Shown: positions 7,815 to 17,229, numbered from the stretch's first letter. The stretch is DNA of 64,000 bases from Paenalcaligenes sp050487225 (GCF_050487225.1 NZ_JBKQGY010000001.1:744001-808000); one strand, 5' to 3'. Program-made: numbers and translations. Notes: generated by a model not told the origin, from the sequence alone.

Positions 7815-8579
7815 TTAATCGTCAAAACGCCCTAAGTCAAAATACTGGCTGCCACCACTGCCACCTGAACTTTGCGTCGTAGACGGCGCAGAAGGTGTGC
7901 TAGGCGCTTGGCTGTCAACGGCGGCTGCCGGTGTTGCTGCGGGGTTACCCACTTGTTCTAAATAACTAGCTAGGCTGGTATGGCCGTTTTCACGCGCCCA
8001 ATCTGCTGCTGTTAAATGCTGCAAGTTCACCGCTTTAGGGTCAGCACCGGCGGCAATCAGTAGATCCACCACATCACGTCTACCCGACCTTGCGGCCATC
8101 ATTAATGGGCTTGTACCATCGGCTGAGGGTGAGTTAGGCAACGCCCCTTCGGCCAGCAGCATTCTAGCCATGTCAGTTTGCCCTGTAGACGCAGCATAAT
8201 GCAGTGGTGTCCAGCCCAATCTACGTACCTTAGCACCACGTTTTATTAGCTCTTCGGCACGCTTGGTTTCACCCAACAACGCCAAATACATTAGGGGTGT
8301 TTCATCGTGAGCATTAGTGATATTCACATCAATGGCACGGTGTGCACTAAGCACGTCGTACACATCCCACGACTTATTCTGTATGGACAGCATAATCGTA
8401 GGCTGGCCTTGCTCTGTTTTTTGATTAGGATCTGCCCCCGTGGCCAGCTCTTGCAGCACATCGCTCTTACGGTTGTTGATCACATCATTCCACCACCCTT
8501 CACCTGCCCACACAGGTGATACCAGAGCAGAGCTCAATGCTATTCCAGCCAGTAAAGCAGACCACAACGGTTTTTTCAT
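7815..8579 (-). CDS. Exported ankyrin-repeat protein
   Basis: A 254-residue protein with a signal peptide (about 1-25, ending PVWA). Four or so ankyrin repeats span about residues 55-210, with diagnostic pieces such as DETPLMYLALLG, WTPLHYAASTG, GTSPLMMAARSG and LTAADWARENG. A flexible Pro/Ser/Gly tail follows (about 215-245), ending YFDLGRFDD. Ankyrin stacks mediate protein-protein contacts; periplasmic members sit beside catalases or as orphan proteins. It lies 17 bp after tatD on the same strand and may be the last gene of the mltG-tmk-holB-tatD operon. It ends at a strong terminator. Confidence 0.88.
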   Translation of the reverse strand: MKKPLWSALLAGIALSSALVSPVWAGEGWWNDVINNRKSDVLQELATGADPNQKTEQGQPTIMLSIQNKSWDVYDVLSAHRAIDVNITNAHDETPLMYLALLGETKRAEELIKRGAKVRRLGWTPLHYAASTGQTDMARMLLAEGALPNSPSADGTSPLMMAARSGRRDVVDLLIAAGADPKAVNLQHLTAADWARENGHTSLASYLEQVGNPAATPAAAVDSQAPSTPSAPSTTQSSGGSGGSQYFDLGRFDD

Positions 8580-8596
8580 CCTGATTTCCTTTTTAT

Positions 8597-9376
8597 TTAC
8601 GCCAGCACCTTGGGCGCTTTTTTAAACAAAGCATAAAAGTTTTCACGTGTTGCTTGCGCTATTTCTGCACTGCTACAATCTCGCAACTCAGCAATTTTCT
8701 CAGCAACATGCACCACAAGTGAAGGGTCATTCTGTTTCCCTCTGTAAGGCACAGGTGCCAAATACGGGGAATCGGTTTCTATCAGCAGTCGGTCCAGTGG
8801 CACTTTAGCGGCCACCTCTTGTATGTCTTTAGCGCTTTTGAAGGTCACAATACCGGAAATGGAAATATAGAATCCCATCTCCATAGCGGCTTCGGCCATT
8901 TCCCAAGACTCTGTAAAACAGTGCATCACCCCGCCTACTTCGGCAGCACCCTCTTCCTGCATAATACGAATGGTGTCGGCCGACGCATTACGAGTATGAA
9001 TAATCAAGGGCAAACCACTTTCTTTGGCAGCTCGTATATGAATGCGAAAACGCTCACGTTGCCAGTCTAATGGCTCGGACTGATAGTAGTAATCTAGGCC
9101 CGTTTCACCAATCGCTATCACTTTAGGATGCGCGGCACGCTCACACAAATCAGCTACCGTAGGTTGCACGATATTGTCGTAACCTGGGTGCACTCCTACT
9201 GACGCCTGCAAATGCGGATGCTGCTCGACTAACGCCATCAGTCTAGGCCAGTCGTCTAGTGTGACGCTAACCACCAACGCTTGCCCCACCTGGTTCTGCT
9301 TCATGCGCGCTAAGATGCTCTCGATATTGACGGAGAGATCAGGGAAATCAAGGTGACAATGGGAATCTATAAACAT
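8597..9376 (-). CDS. TatD-family metal-dependent hydrolase (YcfH-like)
   Basis: A 259-residue TIM-barrel metallohydrolase. All TatD signatures are present: DSHCHLD at the N-terminus (first metal histidines), GETGLDYYY, IIHTRNA, VMHCFTES and IETDSPYLAP. The family contains 3'-5' DNA/RNA exonucleases and D-aminoacyl-tRNA-related enzymes. Its position after holB matches the E. coli tmk-holB-ycfH order. It begins 10 bp after the holB stop. Confidence 0.93.
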   Translation of the reverse strand: MFIDSHCHLDFPDLSVNIESILARMKQNQVGQALVVSVTLDDWPRLMALVEQHPHLQASVGVHPGYDNIVQPTVADLCERAAHPKVIAIGETGLDYYYQSEPLDWQRERFRIHIRAAKESGLPLIIHTRNASADTIRIMQEEGAAEVGGVMHCFTESWEMAEAAMEMGFYISISGIVTFKSAKDIQEVAAKVPLDRLLIETDSPYLAPVPYRGKQNDPSLVVHVAEKIAELRDCSSAEIAQATRENFYALFKKAPKVLA

Positions 9377-9386
9377 GATAGCGATA

Positions 9387-10406
9387 TCAACTAAAACACT
9401 GCATTAAACGATCCAGCAAATGCTGCACAAACAACTTGGCATTCAAAGGGTGCTGAGCCCATCTAGACTGCTCATTCAACCATTTTAACAACTGCGCCAA
9501 CATCACAGGTTGAGCACGTGGCACCAGTTGTTCGTACACCCCCTGCAACCCCGGATAATAACAAACTGGCTGCCCATGCTGCACTAACTGCATATCCAAG
9601 CCGCTACGTTGCAAAATGGGGATCCACTGGGCTGCACCCAGTTTTTCTAGCTCATCCATCACCACCATGGCATCTTCAGCATTGCGTGCCGCAAGCGCCT
9701 TCCATAATGTTCCCAGCCATTCAGGATACGGCGTACGTTGTTGCTGTGATAATGCTAACGCCGCAACGGGCCCTCCCCCTGCCGCTGACAACCAGTCTTG
9801 CGCATCGCCATCGACTTGCCCTTTTAACCAATCTAATGCAACCGCCGTATCAGGCCTAGGCAGCACCAGGCGCCTACAACGCGACACAATCGTCGGCAAC
9901 AAACGGTCTGGGGCATCGGCAACCAGTAGGAAAATCGTGGAAGCAGGAGGTTCTTCTAGCACTTTCAGCAACGCATTTGCTGAAATCTGATTCAGACTTT
10001 CGGCAGGATACAGTACAGCTACTCTATAACCACCACGGTGTGTGGCCGTATTGAACCACGTATGCAACTGACGTAGTTGCTCTACCCGAATTTCTTTGGA
10101 TGGCGCCTGTTTGCTTTCAGATGCAGTACCGTCTTCCTCTTGAGCAACACTCTCAGGGCGTATCACGCGCAAATCAGGGTGATTACCATGCTGGCACCAC
10201 AAACAGGCATCACAGTGGCCACATGCACGCGACTGTACGGGTTGGGTACATAACAACGACGCGGCAGCAGCCCGGGCAAATTGTGTTTTCCCTATACCCG
10301 GCACACCATGCAACAACCATGCATGCGCAAAACGCTCACGCTGACTTAACCACTCGCTGGCGCGCTCTTCTTGCCAAGGGTAGAAAGTCGTTATGGGTAA
10401 GCTCAT
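9387..10406 (-). CDS. holB: DNA polymerase III subunit delta'
   Basis: A 339-residue clamp-loader delta' subunit. The AAA+ P-loop region GVPGIGKTQFARA lies near residue 34. It is followed by the four-cysteine zinc module within RACGHCDACLWC and upstream CTQ. The SRC motif is seen in TIVSRCRRLVLP. The protein belongs to the replicative clamp loader and does not itself hydrolyse ATP. The gene sits 2 bp after tmk. A PilZ-domain gene often found between holB and tatD in related bacteria is absent. Confidence 0.93.
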   Translation of the reverse strand: MSLPITTFYPWQEERASEWLSQRERFAHAWLLHGVPGIGKTQFARAAAASLLCTQPVQSRACGHCDACLWCQHGNHPDLRVIRPESVAQEEDGTASESKQAPSKEIRVEQLRQLHTWFNTATHRGGYRVAVLYPAESLNQISANALLKVLEEPPASTIFLLVADAPDRLLPTIVSRCRRLVLPRPDTAVALDWLKGQVDGDAQDWLSAAGGGPVAALALSQQQRTPYPEWLGTLWKALAARNAEDAMVVMDELEKLGAAQWIPILQRSGLDMQLVQHGQPVCYYPGLQGVYEQLVPRAQPVMLAQLLKWLNEQSRWAQHPLNAKLFVQHLLDRLMQCFS

Positions 10407-10408
10407 GA

Positions 10409-11035
10409 CTATTTCCTAGATGCCTGATGCAAATGCTGTAGATCTGCCTCTAGTTCCAAACGGATCTGCTCAATGGTTTGGCTGCTATCGATCACACAAA
10501 ATCGCTGACTATCGTGCTCGGCTCTGTGCAAGTACGCTGCTCGTGTGCGCTCAAAGAAATCACTTTGCTCTTGCTCGAACCTGTCTAAGTCGCGTGTGCG
10601 CTCTAAGCGCTCGCGGGCGATCTCTAAAGGCAGGTCAAACAACCACGTTCTGTCAGGTTGCACATCAGGATGCACCCACTGCTCTAGCTGCTCTATCGCC
10701 ACACCGCCCAACTGACGACCACCGCCTTGATACGCGTAGGAAGCATCACTGAACCTGTCGCATAACACCCATTTACCCGCTGACAATGCTGGCAAAATAA
10801 CTTGCTGTAAATGCTCATTACGTGCCGCAAACATCAACAGAGCTTCGGTTTTCAAATGCATAGGTTCATGTAGCAAAAGCTCACGCAGTTTTTCGCCCAG
10901 CACCGTACCACCTGGCTCACGCGTCACAACCACGTCGTAACCTAATTGCTGTATAGCTTGTTGTAACCACGCGATGTGACTACTTTTGCCTGCGCCATCT
11001 ACACCCTCTACCGTTAAAAACAGTCCTTTTTGCAT
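10409..11035 (-). CDS. tmk: Thymidylate kinase
   Basis: A 208-residue dTMP kinase making dTDP from dTMP with ATP. The P-loop EGVDGAGKSS lies at residues 10-19, the DR(Y/F) motif is in CDRFSDASYAYQGGGR, and the LID region is rich in arginines (RERLERTRDLDRFE). The in-frame opening extends upstream into mltG, but the ATG at 11035 gives the standard N-terminus MQKGLFLTVEG and sits directly after the mltG stop. The gene is coupled to holB. Confidence 0.94.
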   Translation of the reverse strand: MQKGLFLTVEGVDGAGKSSHIAWLQQAIQQLGYDVVVTREPGGTVLGEKLRELLLHEPMHLKTEALLMFAARNEHLQQVILPALSAGKWVLCDRFSDASYAYQGGGRQLGGVAIEQLEQWVHPDVQPDRTWLFDLPLEIARERLERTRDLDRFEQEQSDFFERTRAAYLHRAEHDSQRFCVIDSSQTIEQIRLELEADLQHLHQASRK

Positions 11036-11036
11036 G

Positions 11037-12047
11037 TTAATTCCTGCGCAAAATATACGTTGATACGGCTCTATTATGTTCAGCCAAATTGCGGGAGAAC
11101 TCACTGGTTCCATCACCGCGCGATACAAAATAGTAGAAATTATGTTGTTCTGGATGCAATACGGCTTCTAATGCCGCTTTGCCGGCATTAGCAATAGGTG
11201 TAGGTGGCAACCCCTTGCGGGTATACGTATTCCACGGTGTGTCGGTTTGCAGATCACGTTTGCGAATTCTGCCATCGTACTTATCGCCCATACCGTAAAT
11301 CACCGTTGGATCGGTTTGTAGCGGCATACCCACTTTGAGTCTATTGATAAACACACCCGCCACTCTGAATCTATCTGGCCCGTGCCCTGTTTCTTTTTCT
11401 ACGATGGAAGCCAGAATCAACGCTTCATACGGGGTGTTAAGCGGCAAGTTAGGATCACGGCTATCCCACATCTCTTGCAACAGCGTTTGCTGTGCTTGAT
11501 AAGCACGACGCAAAATATCCATATCGCTGGTACCTCGCGTGAACACGTAGGTATCAGGGTAGAACAAACCTTCCGGATGACTCAGATCGCTGCCCAATTG
11601 TGTGAGTAATTCGGCATCGGTCATATCACCTAAGGTTTGTTTAACGTTGGGATCCGTTTTTAAGGTATCGCGCAAACGCTTATAAGCCCACCCCTCTACA
11701 AAGGTCAGCCTAGTTTGTGTCATATCGCCATTGGCCATACGCTGGATCATGCGCCATAAGGTGTCACCCTCATGGGCCTCATATGCACCAGCTTGCAGCA
11801 GCTTATCTTGTTTGCTCAGTCGGCTCACCGCCACAAACACGTCTGGCTGCACATCTATCCCCGCCTCTCGCATGGCTAACGCGATCTGTCTAGGGCCACT
11901 ACCCTGTTCGATGATGTAATCCACCGTTGGAGCGCTAAGCTCTACTGGGCGCTTCATCACCCACCACCATGCTCCGCCTGCCGCTGCTCCCCCTACGAGG
12001 ATAAGCAACAACAGCAGCCAAAGAAGAAGAGAAAAGATTTTTTTCAT
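11037..12047 (-). CDS. mltG: Endolytic murein transglycosylase MltG
   Basis: A 336-residue YceG/MltG protein. An N-terminal membrane anchor (about 5-28) is followed by the periplasmic LysM-like region and the catalytic domain. The catalytic glutamate lies in ASIVEKETG and the family block YGMGDKYDGRIRKRDL is present. The enzyme cleaves nascent glycan strands and may set their length. The start MKKIFSLLLW at 12047 is preferred because it begins the signal anchor. The gene heads mltG-tmk-holB-tatD and is divergent from ygfZ, a conserved arrangement in proteobacteria. Confidence 0.93.
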   Translation of the reverse strand: MKKIFSLLLWLLLLLILVGGAAAGGAWWWVMKRPVELSAPTVDYIIEQGSGPRQIALAMREAGIDVQPDVFVAVSRLSKQDKLLQAGAYEAHEGDTLWRMIQRMANGDMTQTRLTFVEGWAYKRLRDTLKTDPNVKQTLGDMTDAELLTQLGSDLSHPEGLFYPDTYVFTRGTSDMDILRRAYQAQQTLLQEMWDSRDPNLPLNTPYEALILASIVEKETGHGPDRFRVAGVFINRLKVGMPLQTDPTVIYGMGDKYDGRIRKRDLQTDTPWNTYTRKGLPPTPIANAGKAALEAVLHPEQHNFYYFVSRGDGTSEFSRNLAEHNRAVSTYILRRN

Positions 12048-12178
12048 AGACTCAGAGTGTAAACCGGAAGCAGTACCCACTGCTACGACAAGGTTGAGCA
12101 GTGCGAGATTCATCAAGGCTCGTTATCATAGTGTCATTCACTCTTATTTTGCAGAAATTCGTTGTTTTGTTTAGCGCT

Positions 12179-13126
12179 ATGAGTCTTCCCACGTTTAACT
12201 CCCTAGTTACGCTTCCTCACTATGTAGTGCTGGATGCCACCGGCCCCGATGCACTGTCGTTTCTACAAGGGCAGTTCAGCAATGATCTGCAAACTTTAGG
12301 GAACACACAAGCCAGTTTCGGCGTGTACTGCGCGGCGAATGGCCGTATGCTGGCCTCAGCACTGTTGTGGCAAAACGATGCACAAACTATCAGCCTATTA
12401 GTGCACCAAAGCCTGGCAGAGCCCCTGCTGAAGCGTCTGCGCATGTTTGTACTACGCGCCAAGGTGACGTTGAGCCAACGCGATGCAACCGTATACGGCG
12501 CTTATGCGGATACCCCTACCGCCGTTACCGATACATTAGCGGTTCTGCATCCCGATGAAGCTAGTGTCTTGGTTCAAGCACCATCCAGCGCTGATACACC
12601 ACGCTGGTGGATGATCACAAGCGCCTCCCCCTCTGTCGCACCTGACACGAGTATAGAAGCTCAACAACGCTGGGATGCCCAAACACTACAGCAAGGTGTT
12701 GCTCACATTGAGCTTGCCACCCAAGACCTGTTTATCCCTCAAACCCTCAATATGGAGCTGATTAACGCGATCAGCTTTAGTAAAGGCTGCTTTCCCGGGC
12801 AAGAGGTAGTGGCTCGTAGCCATTACCGTGGCACTATTCGCCGCCGTAGTGCATTGTTTAGTATTGCTGCGACAGAGGTTGATGCTGAGGCGCTACTACC
12901 TGCTCAAGATATTTTTGGTACAGATGTCGATAACCAACCTATAGGCCGTATCGTTAACAGCGCGCTGATGAGTGATCGTTACTATCTGCTCGCTGAAGTA
13001 TTGTTAGATGAGTGGGGCAGCGAACAGAGCTACCACCTACAACGCAGTAATGGACCACAACTGCAGCGAGAGTCATTACCTTATGACATTACCCAACAGC
13101 GGGATAACAAACGCCCTAAGCTATAA
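12179..13126 (+). CDS. ygfZ: Folate-binding protein YgfZ
   Basis: A 315-residue tetrahydrofolate-dependent Fe-S cluster repair protein related to GcvT. The diagnostic motif KGCFPGQE lies at residues 202-209, with the conserved cysteine C204. The ATG at 12179 gives a standard start; further in-frame codons upstream overlap the divergent promoter region. It is transcribed opposite to mltG and ends in a clear terminator. Confidence 0.93.
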   Translation: MSLPTFNSLVTLPHYVVLDATGPDALSFLQGQFSNDLQTLGNTQASFGVYCAANGRMLASALLWQNDAQTISLLVHQSLAEPLLKRLRMFVLRAKVTLSQRDATVYGAYADTPTAVTDTLAVLHPDEASVLVQAPSSADTPRWWMITSASPSVAPDTSIEAQQRWDAQTLQQGVAHIELATQDLFIPQTLNMELINAISFSKGCFPGQEVVARSHYRGTIRRRSALFSIAATEVDAEALLPAQDIFGTDVDNQPIGRIVNSALMSDRYYLLAEVLLDEWGSEQSYHLQRSNGPQLQRESLPYDITQQRDNKRPKL

Positions 13127-13140
13127 GGTGATTCACTGGT

Positions 13141-13176
13141 AAAAATAGGCCACCTCGTAAAGGTGGCCTGTTTTTT
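13141..13176 (+). terminator. Rho-independent terminator after ygfZ
   Basis: A 9-bp stem AGGCCACCT/AGGTGGCCT with a 5-nt loop, followed by G and six T. An A-tract on the left could serve the convergent hydrolase gene as well. Confidence 0.88.
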
Positions 13177-13182
13177 GGCTTG

Positions 13183-14289
13183 TTAGTCTGGCAAGCTAAG
13201 CGCCAATGCTGGAGACTCCCAGGCAGGTTGCCAGTACTGACGTACGTCGTGTTCCAACGGTTGCCATTGCGGGTTTTTATCTTTATCAATCAACAAAGCA
13301 CGCACACCTTCTTTGAAGTCGCCATGCGCACAACACTGTATGGCCACCCACAAGTCACGACCCAAGGTTTGCGCAATATTCTTGCTGCGATTTTGTTGTA
13401 CCAACGCCAAGCTAATGGTTCGTGACAGCATTGAACCTTTACTACCCAAAACCAGCCCTTGTTCAAACCACGGCGTTTTTTGCTGTGCGATAAGGTCTTC
13501 TGCTTGTTGGAAGAAGCTTTCTACCGACACAGGGTTCGCCAACTTACGCAGTACATCGTAGTTTTGCCATACCGCAGATTCCTCAAACTGGTAAGGCGTG
13601 CTTAAACTACGCAAGGCCGCATTCAAGGCCAAGGTAGGATTACCCAAATCATTAGGTAACAAGCTTGGCAACATCTCGACGATTTTTTTGGCATCCAAAT
13701 CTTGGATATACCAATCTGCCAAACCCAAGAAACCGCAATCCTGCGCCGTAATACTGCTGCCAGTCAGTGTGAGGAACTCACCCACGCCACCCGCCAAGCG
13801 GCCAAGCAAATAGGTACCCGCCACATCCGGGAACAGGCCAATCCCCACCTCAGGCATAGCGTAACGTGTAGAGGGGAACACCACACGGTGGCTGGCCCCC
13901 ATAAAAAGCCCCACACCACCGCCCATCACCACGCCCTGTCCCAACGCCACGACCGGCTTGGTGTAGTAATGCAGTAAGTGATTCACACTGTATTCAGCGC
14001 GGAAAAACTGGTAAGCATAGTGATCCCCATTTTGCACCACATCGGGGTGCTCAGTTAATGAGCGATAGATGGACACAATATCGCCACCTGCACAAAATGC
14101 TCGCTCACCTTCGCCTCGCATGACGACAAAAGCAATTCGGTCATCGTGTTGCCAAGCCAATAACTGCTTGCTTAACAACTCTGCCATTTCTAGGTTGGTA
14201 CTGTTTAAGGCCTGCGGTCTGTTTAAAACCAGCTCACCAAAAGCATGCTTGCCATCACCCAAGTCATGCGTAAATGTTAATAACGGCAT
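13183..14289 (-). CDS. 3-hydroxyisobutyryl-CoA hydrolase-like enoyl-CoA hydratase/isomerase
   Basis: A 368-residue crotonase-fold protein. Oxyanion-hole glycines occur in ERAFCAGGDI and GVVMGGGVGLFMGAS. The extension FPDVAGTYLLGRLAG and the C-terminal ALLIDKDKNPQWQP block are typical of the 3-hydroxyisobutyryl-CoA hydrolase (ECH_2) group rather than true hydratases. Such enzymes act in valine breakdown. The start at 14289 (MPLLTFTHDLGDG) is chosen because upstream codons overlap rnfH without a domain match. No other valine-degradation gene is nearby, so the substrate is not certain. Confidence 0.85.
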   Translation of the reverse strand: MPLLTFTHDLGDGKHAFGELVLNRPQALNSTNLEMAELLSKQLLAWQHDDRIAFVVMRGEGERAFCAGGDIVSIYRSLTEHPDVVQNGDHYAYQFFRAEYSVNHLLHYYTKPVVALGQGVVMGGGVGLFMGASHRVVFPSTRYAMPEVGIGLFPDVAGTYLLGRLAGGVGEFLTLTGSSITAQDCGFLGLADWYIQDLDAKKIVEMLPSLLPNDLGNPTLALNAALRSLSTPYQFEESAVWQNYDVLRKLANPVSVESFFQQAEDLIAQQKTPWFEQGLVLGSKGSMLSRTISLALVQQNRSKNIAQTLGRDLWVAIQCCAHGDFKEGVRALLIDKDKNPQWQPLEHDVRQYWQPAWESPALALSLPD

Positions 14290-14290
14290 A

Positions 14291-14662
14291 TCAATTCTTT
14301 TTTGAACTGTGCAGCAACATGCTTGCTGCCGCACTCAATGATTTTTTACCTTGTTTCTCGGCAAGACTACGCGCTTTGTGTTCAGCACGTCGTCGTCTGG
14401 AGTCTGTAGGGTCGAAGCTAAGCTCTCTGTAGAACTCTAGCCTATCGCCATCGTGTAGCACGTATGTGCCGCTGACTAGCTCACCAAAAATGCCATATGG
14501 CAGGCCCTGCAGCTCAGGGCATTCGTCTTGCCATGGAACACTGCCCAGTACATCAGCCACCGTAGCGCCCTCTGCTACCTGTACTTGTTTTTTCCATTGA
14601 CGCTCAGGCGCCAAATACAACAGTTCTACCGTAATCATCGTTGCAGCATGTGTTTCAGTCAT
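14291..14662 (-). CDS. rnfH: RnfH/RatB family protein
   Basis: A small beta-grasp protein of 123 residues with the conserved LLYLAPERQW start region and the YGIFGELVSG / DGDRLEFYRELSFDP blocks of the RnfH (UPF0125, YfjF) family. The function is unsettled: RatB was named with RatA, but no antitoxin activity is established. The ATG at 14662 overlaps the ratA stop by 8 bp; an ATG at 14638 is an alternative. The C-terminus is basic. Confidence 0.88.
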   Translation of the reverse strand: MTETHAATMITVELLYLAPERQWKKQVQVAEGATVADVLGSVPWQDECPELQGLPYGIFGELVSGTYVLHDGDRLEFYRELSFDPTDSRRRRAEHKARSLAEKQGKKSLSAAASMLLHSSKKN

Positions 14663-15086
14663 ACAGGTCGTGCGCTCTACGCGTAAACGAATCAATAAAA
14701 CTATTCGCCACCCGATTAAAAATGGGGCCCACCACCATTTCTAGCGTACGGCTTGAAAACGCGTAGTCCATGACGTAGTTCACCTTACAGCCCTCGTCAC
14801 CCAACGCAATAAACTCCCATACGCCGGTCAGCTCTGAAAATGGGCCATCCACTAAACTGAGCTGAATACGATTAGGATAATCGTGCTCGTTACGCGTGCT
14901 GAAAGTATGCTTAAGGCCAGCAATGCTGATGGTTACCGAGGCTTCCATCCCATGCTCATCTTGCTGTTTAACCTCTGTACCACCACACCAGGGCATGAAC
15001 TCTGGATAGCGCGCAACATCGGCAACCAGATCAAACATTTGAGAGCAAGTGAAGGGAACCAAGACAGAACGTTTTACTGTATGCAT
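14655..15086 (-). CDS. ratA: RatA / coenzyme Q-binding START-domain protein
   Basis: A 143-residue polyketide-cyclase/START-fold protein (YfjG). It starts MHTVKRSVLVPFTCSQMFDL and includes YPEFMPWCGG and the C-terminal GPIFNRVANSFIDSFTRRA. In E. coli it was reported as an inhibitor of 70S ribosome assembly, while the homologous Coq10 binds ubiquinone. The neighbour relation with smpB, divergently transcribed 61 bp away, is conserved across beta- and gammaproteobacteria. Confidence 0.9.
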   Translation of the reverse strand: MHTVKRSVLVPFTCSQMFDLVADVARYPEFMPWCGGTEVKQQDEHGMEASVTISIAGLKHTFSTRNEHDYPNRIQLSLVDGPFSELTGVWEFIALGDEGCKVNYVMDYAFSSRTLEMVVGPIFNRVANSFIDSFTRRAHDLYD

Positions 15087-15147
15087 CGAACAAGGGATAA
15101 TAAGAGAATAATACTGATTAAATCATTCAAGGTTGGACCATAACTAC

Positions 15148-15618
15148 ATGAGCATCGTCGACAATCGTAAAGCAAGACACGATTACTTCATCGAAGAAAC
15201 CTATGAAGCCGGACTGGTACTGCAGGGCTGGGAGGTTAAAGCCATTCGCGCCGGCCATATTCAGCTTGCAGAAAGCTACATTATCATCCGCAATGCAGAA
15301 CTTTGGGTAATCGGCATGCATATCAGCCCCTTACCTACAGTGTCGACCCATATTGTCCCCGACGCTACCCGTACACGCAAACTTTTATTAAAAGAGGAAG
15401 AAATCAGCAAGCTAATTGGTCGCGTAGAGCAGCGAGGCTACGCCCTGATTCCGCTGAATTTACACTTCACGCGTGGACGCATCAAGATGGATGTGGGCTT
15501 GGGTAAAGGTAAAAAGCATCACGATAAACGTGATGCTTCGCGTGATCGTGACTGGGCGCGTGAACAAGAGCGTTTAATGAAGCACGACACCCGTCGTCGC
15601 CGTACAGAGCAGGACTGA
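15148..15618 (+). CDS. smpB: SsrA-binding protein SmpB
   Basis: A 156-residue SmpB, partner of tmRNA in rescue of stalled ribosomes. The beta-barrel contains DNRKARHDYFIEETYEAG and LQGWEVKAIRAGHIQL. The basic C-terminal tail (KGKKHHDKR...) enters the ribosomal mRNA channel. The ATG at 15148 is used; an in-frame TTG at 15133 lacks support. No ssrA gene was recognised in the window. Confidence 0.95.
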   Translation: MSIVDNRKARHDYFIEETYEAGLVLQGWEVKAIRAGHIQLAESYIIIRNAELWVIGMHISPLPTVSTHIVPDATRTRKLLLKEEEISKLIGRVEQRGYALIPLNLHFTRGRIKMDVGLGKGKKHHDKRDASRDRDWAREQERLMKHDTRRRRTEQD

Positions 15619-15633
15619 TTCACGCAGTCCTGC
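15609..15633. terminator. Hairpin between convergent smpB and ndh
   Basis: An 8-bp stem GCAGGACT/AGTCCTGC overlaps the smpB stop codon and is followed by a weak T-rich stretch. It probably serves both convergent genes. Confidence 0.5.
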
Positions 15634-15640
15634 CTCTGGT

Positions 15641-16951
15641 TTAATGCAGTTTGACGCGCGGCGCAGAGCGTTTTAACAACAATCTACCTAACGCCATCGA
15701 TGCCGTGCGTAACACGCCCAAAATGGCCATGTGATGCATTAAGTGCAAGCTCATGTACATGGTTCTTGCCACCAAACCCTCTACAAACCAACTGCGGCCC
15801 TGTAGCACCCCCATGAGGCTACCCACGCCTTTGCTGTGCCCCACCGAGACCAACGACCCGTAGTCCTTGTACTCAAACGCTGCCGTGTGCACTGGGAGCC
15901 CTTTCAAGTGCTTGGCTAACACCTTAATCAAGTAGGCGGCTTGCTGGTGAGCAACCTGTGCCCTAGCAGGCAAATACTGACCTGCTTCGTCCCCCCAGGG
16001 GGCTTGAGCGCAATCACCCAATGCATAAATATGCGGATCTGCCGTTTGCAGATGATCGTTCACCACCAACTGATTAATGCGGTTTACTTCCAAGCCTAGC
16101 TCTGTCAGGAAGGCGGGGGCTTTAATCCCTGCGGCCCACACACATAGATCAGCCGGATACTCTGTACCATTGGTGTCCTGCAAAAAGCCTTTACGCACCT
16201 CGCTTACACGTACGCCTGCGTGCACGGTGACACCACGCTTTTGCAGTAATTGTGTGGCGCGTAATGACACTTTGGGCGGCAATGCCGCTAAAACTCGATC
16301 AGCTCCTTCAATCAGCGTGATATGCAATGATCTAGCTTGGTCTAAGGTATGCGTACCATAGGCCTGCAAACTGGCATTGGCCTCCATCAACTCTGCCGCC
16401 AGCTCTACCCCTGTAGCGCCACCACCAACAATGGCAATTTCGAGCGGCCCTACTTCCCCATCAGCACTTTGTACACGTGAGGATTTGGTCAACTCATACA
16501 GCAATCGCATGCGAAAACGCTCGGCTTGATGCGTAGAGTCCAGTGCAATCGCAAATTCTTCCGCACCTGGTGTATTAAAGAAATTCGACTTGCTGCCCAC
16601 GGCCATCACTAAAACACCGTACTCAACCGTACGCGCTGGCAACAGCTCTTCACCTTCCGCATTACGTACCGCTTGCAGCGAAATGGTTTTGTTCTCTTTA
16701 TCTAGCGCATGCATGCGCCCTGGTACAAACGTAAACCCGTTATCACGCGCCAGCATGAAATACGACAAGCCTTCACGGTGAATATCCAGCGTACCAGCAG
16801 CCACTTCGTGCAAGGAGGGCTTCCAAATATGCTCATCCATCTTGTCTATTAAATACACCTTTTCTGGACCAAAGCGACGCCCTAACTTGGCCGCTAACTC
16901 AAGCCCACCTGCCCCACCACCTACTACAACCACTGGCGCGATCTTGTTCAT
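15641..16951 (-). CDS. Type II NADH dehydrogenase-like FAD oxidoreductase
   Basis: A 436-residue NDH-2 family flavoprotein. The FAD-binding Rossmann motif VVVVGGGAGGLELA is at the N-terminus and the NADH-binding one IAIVGGGATGVELAAEL lies near the middle. YALGDCAQ is the second FAD contact. The C-terminal region carries amphipathic and hydrophobic segments (YMSLHLMHHMAILGVL) that would dock it on the inner membrane, where such enzymes pass electrons from NADH to quinone without proton pumping. It is transcribed alone. Confidence 0.9.
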   Translation of the reverse strand: MNKIAPVVVVGGGAGGLELAAKLGRRFGPEKVYLIDKMDEHIWKPSLHEVAAGTLDIHREGLSYFMLARDNGFTFVPGRMHALDKENKTISLQAVRNAEGEELLPARTVEYGVLVMAVGSKSNFFNTPGAEEFAIALDSTHQAERFRMRLLYELTKSSRVQSADGEVGPLEIAIVGGGATGVELAAELMEANASLQAYGTHTLDQARSLHITLIEGADRVLAALPPKVSLRATQLLQKRGVTVHAGVRVSEVRKGFLQDTNGTEYPADLCVWAAGIKAPAFLTELGLEVNRINQLVVNDHLQTADPHIYALGDCAQAPWGDEAGQYLPARAQVAHQQAAYLIKVLAKHLKGLPVHTAAFEYKDYGSLVSVGHSKGVGSLMGVLQGRSWFVEGLVARTMYMSLHLMHHMAILGVLRTASMALGRLLLKRSAPRVKLH

Positions 16952-17164
16952 CGTTCACCCTTTAAAAGTACACCATCACTCACTCATCTAGCTGTGTCAC
17001 CACTAGCATAATCTATCTTTTCTACGCAACGGTGACATCGTATCTGCATAATGCTCATATGCTTTTTACCGTTGCACAGACAAACATTCTTGTCACTGAT
17101 CCCACTACTCTACACCATACTGCATCCTGATTATGATCGTCGCCGCCATATGCAGGAGGCATAA

Positions 17165-17193
17165 AAAAAGAGCCTCATAAAGAGGCTCTTTTT
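17165..17193 (-). terminator. Terminator of ppsA
   Basis: A 12-bp perfect stem AAAAAGAGCCTC/GAGGCTCTTTTT with a 5-nt loop lies 37 bp beyond the ppsA stop. The T-tract lies on the leftward strand. Confidence 0.9.
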
Positions 17194-17229
17194 AACGGGA
17201 TAGATACACCCTAGAAACGCTGTCGCTAA

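Noticed and set aside
14655..15086. RatA-RatB as a true toxin-antitoxin pair
   Set aside because: The conserved smpB context and START fold fit a housekeeping ubiquinone/ribosome role; antitoxin activity of the RnfH-type protein is not established.
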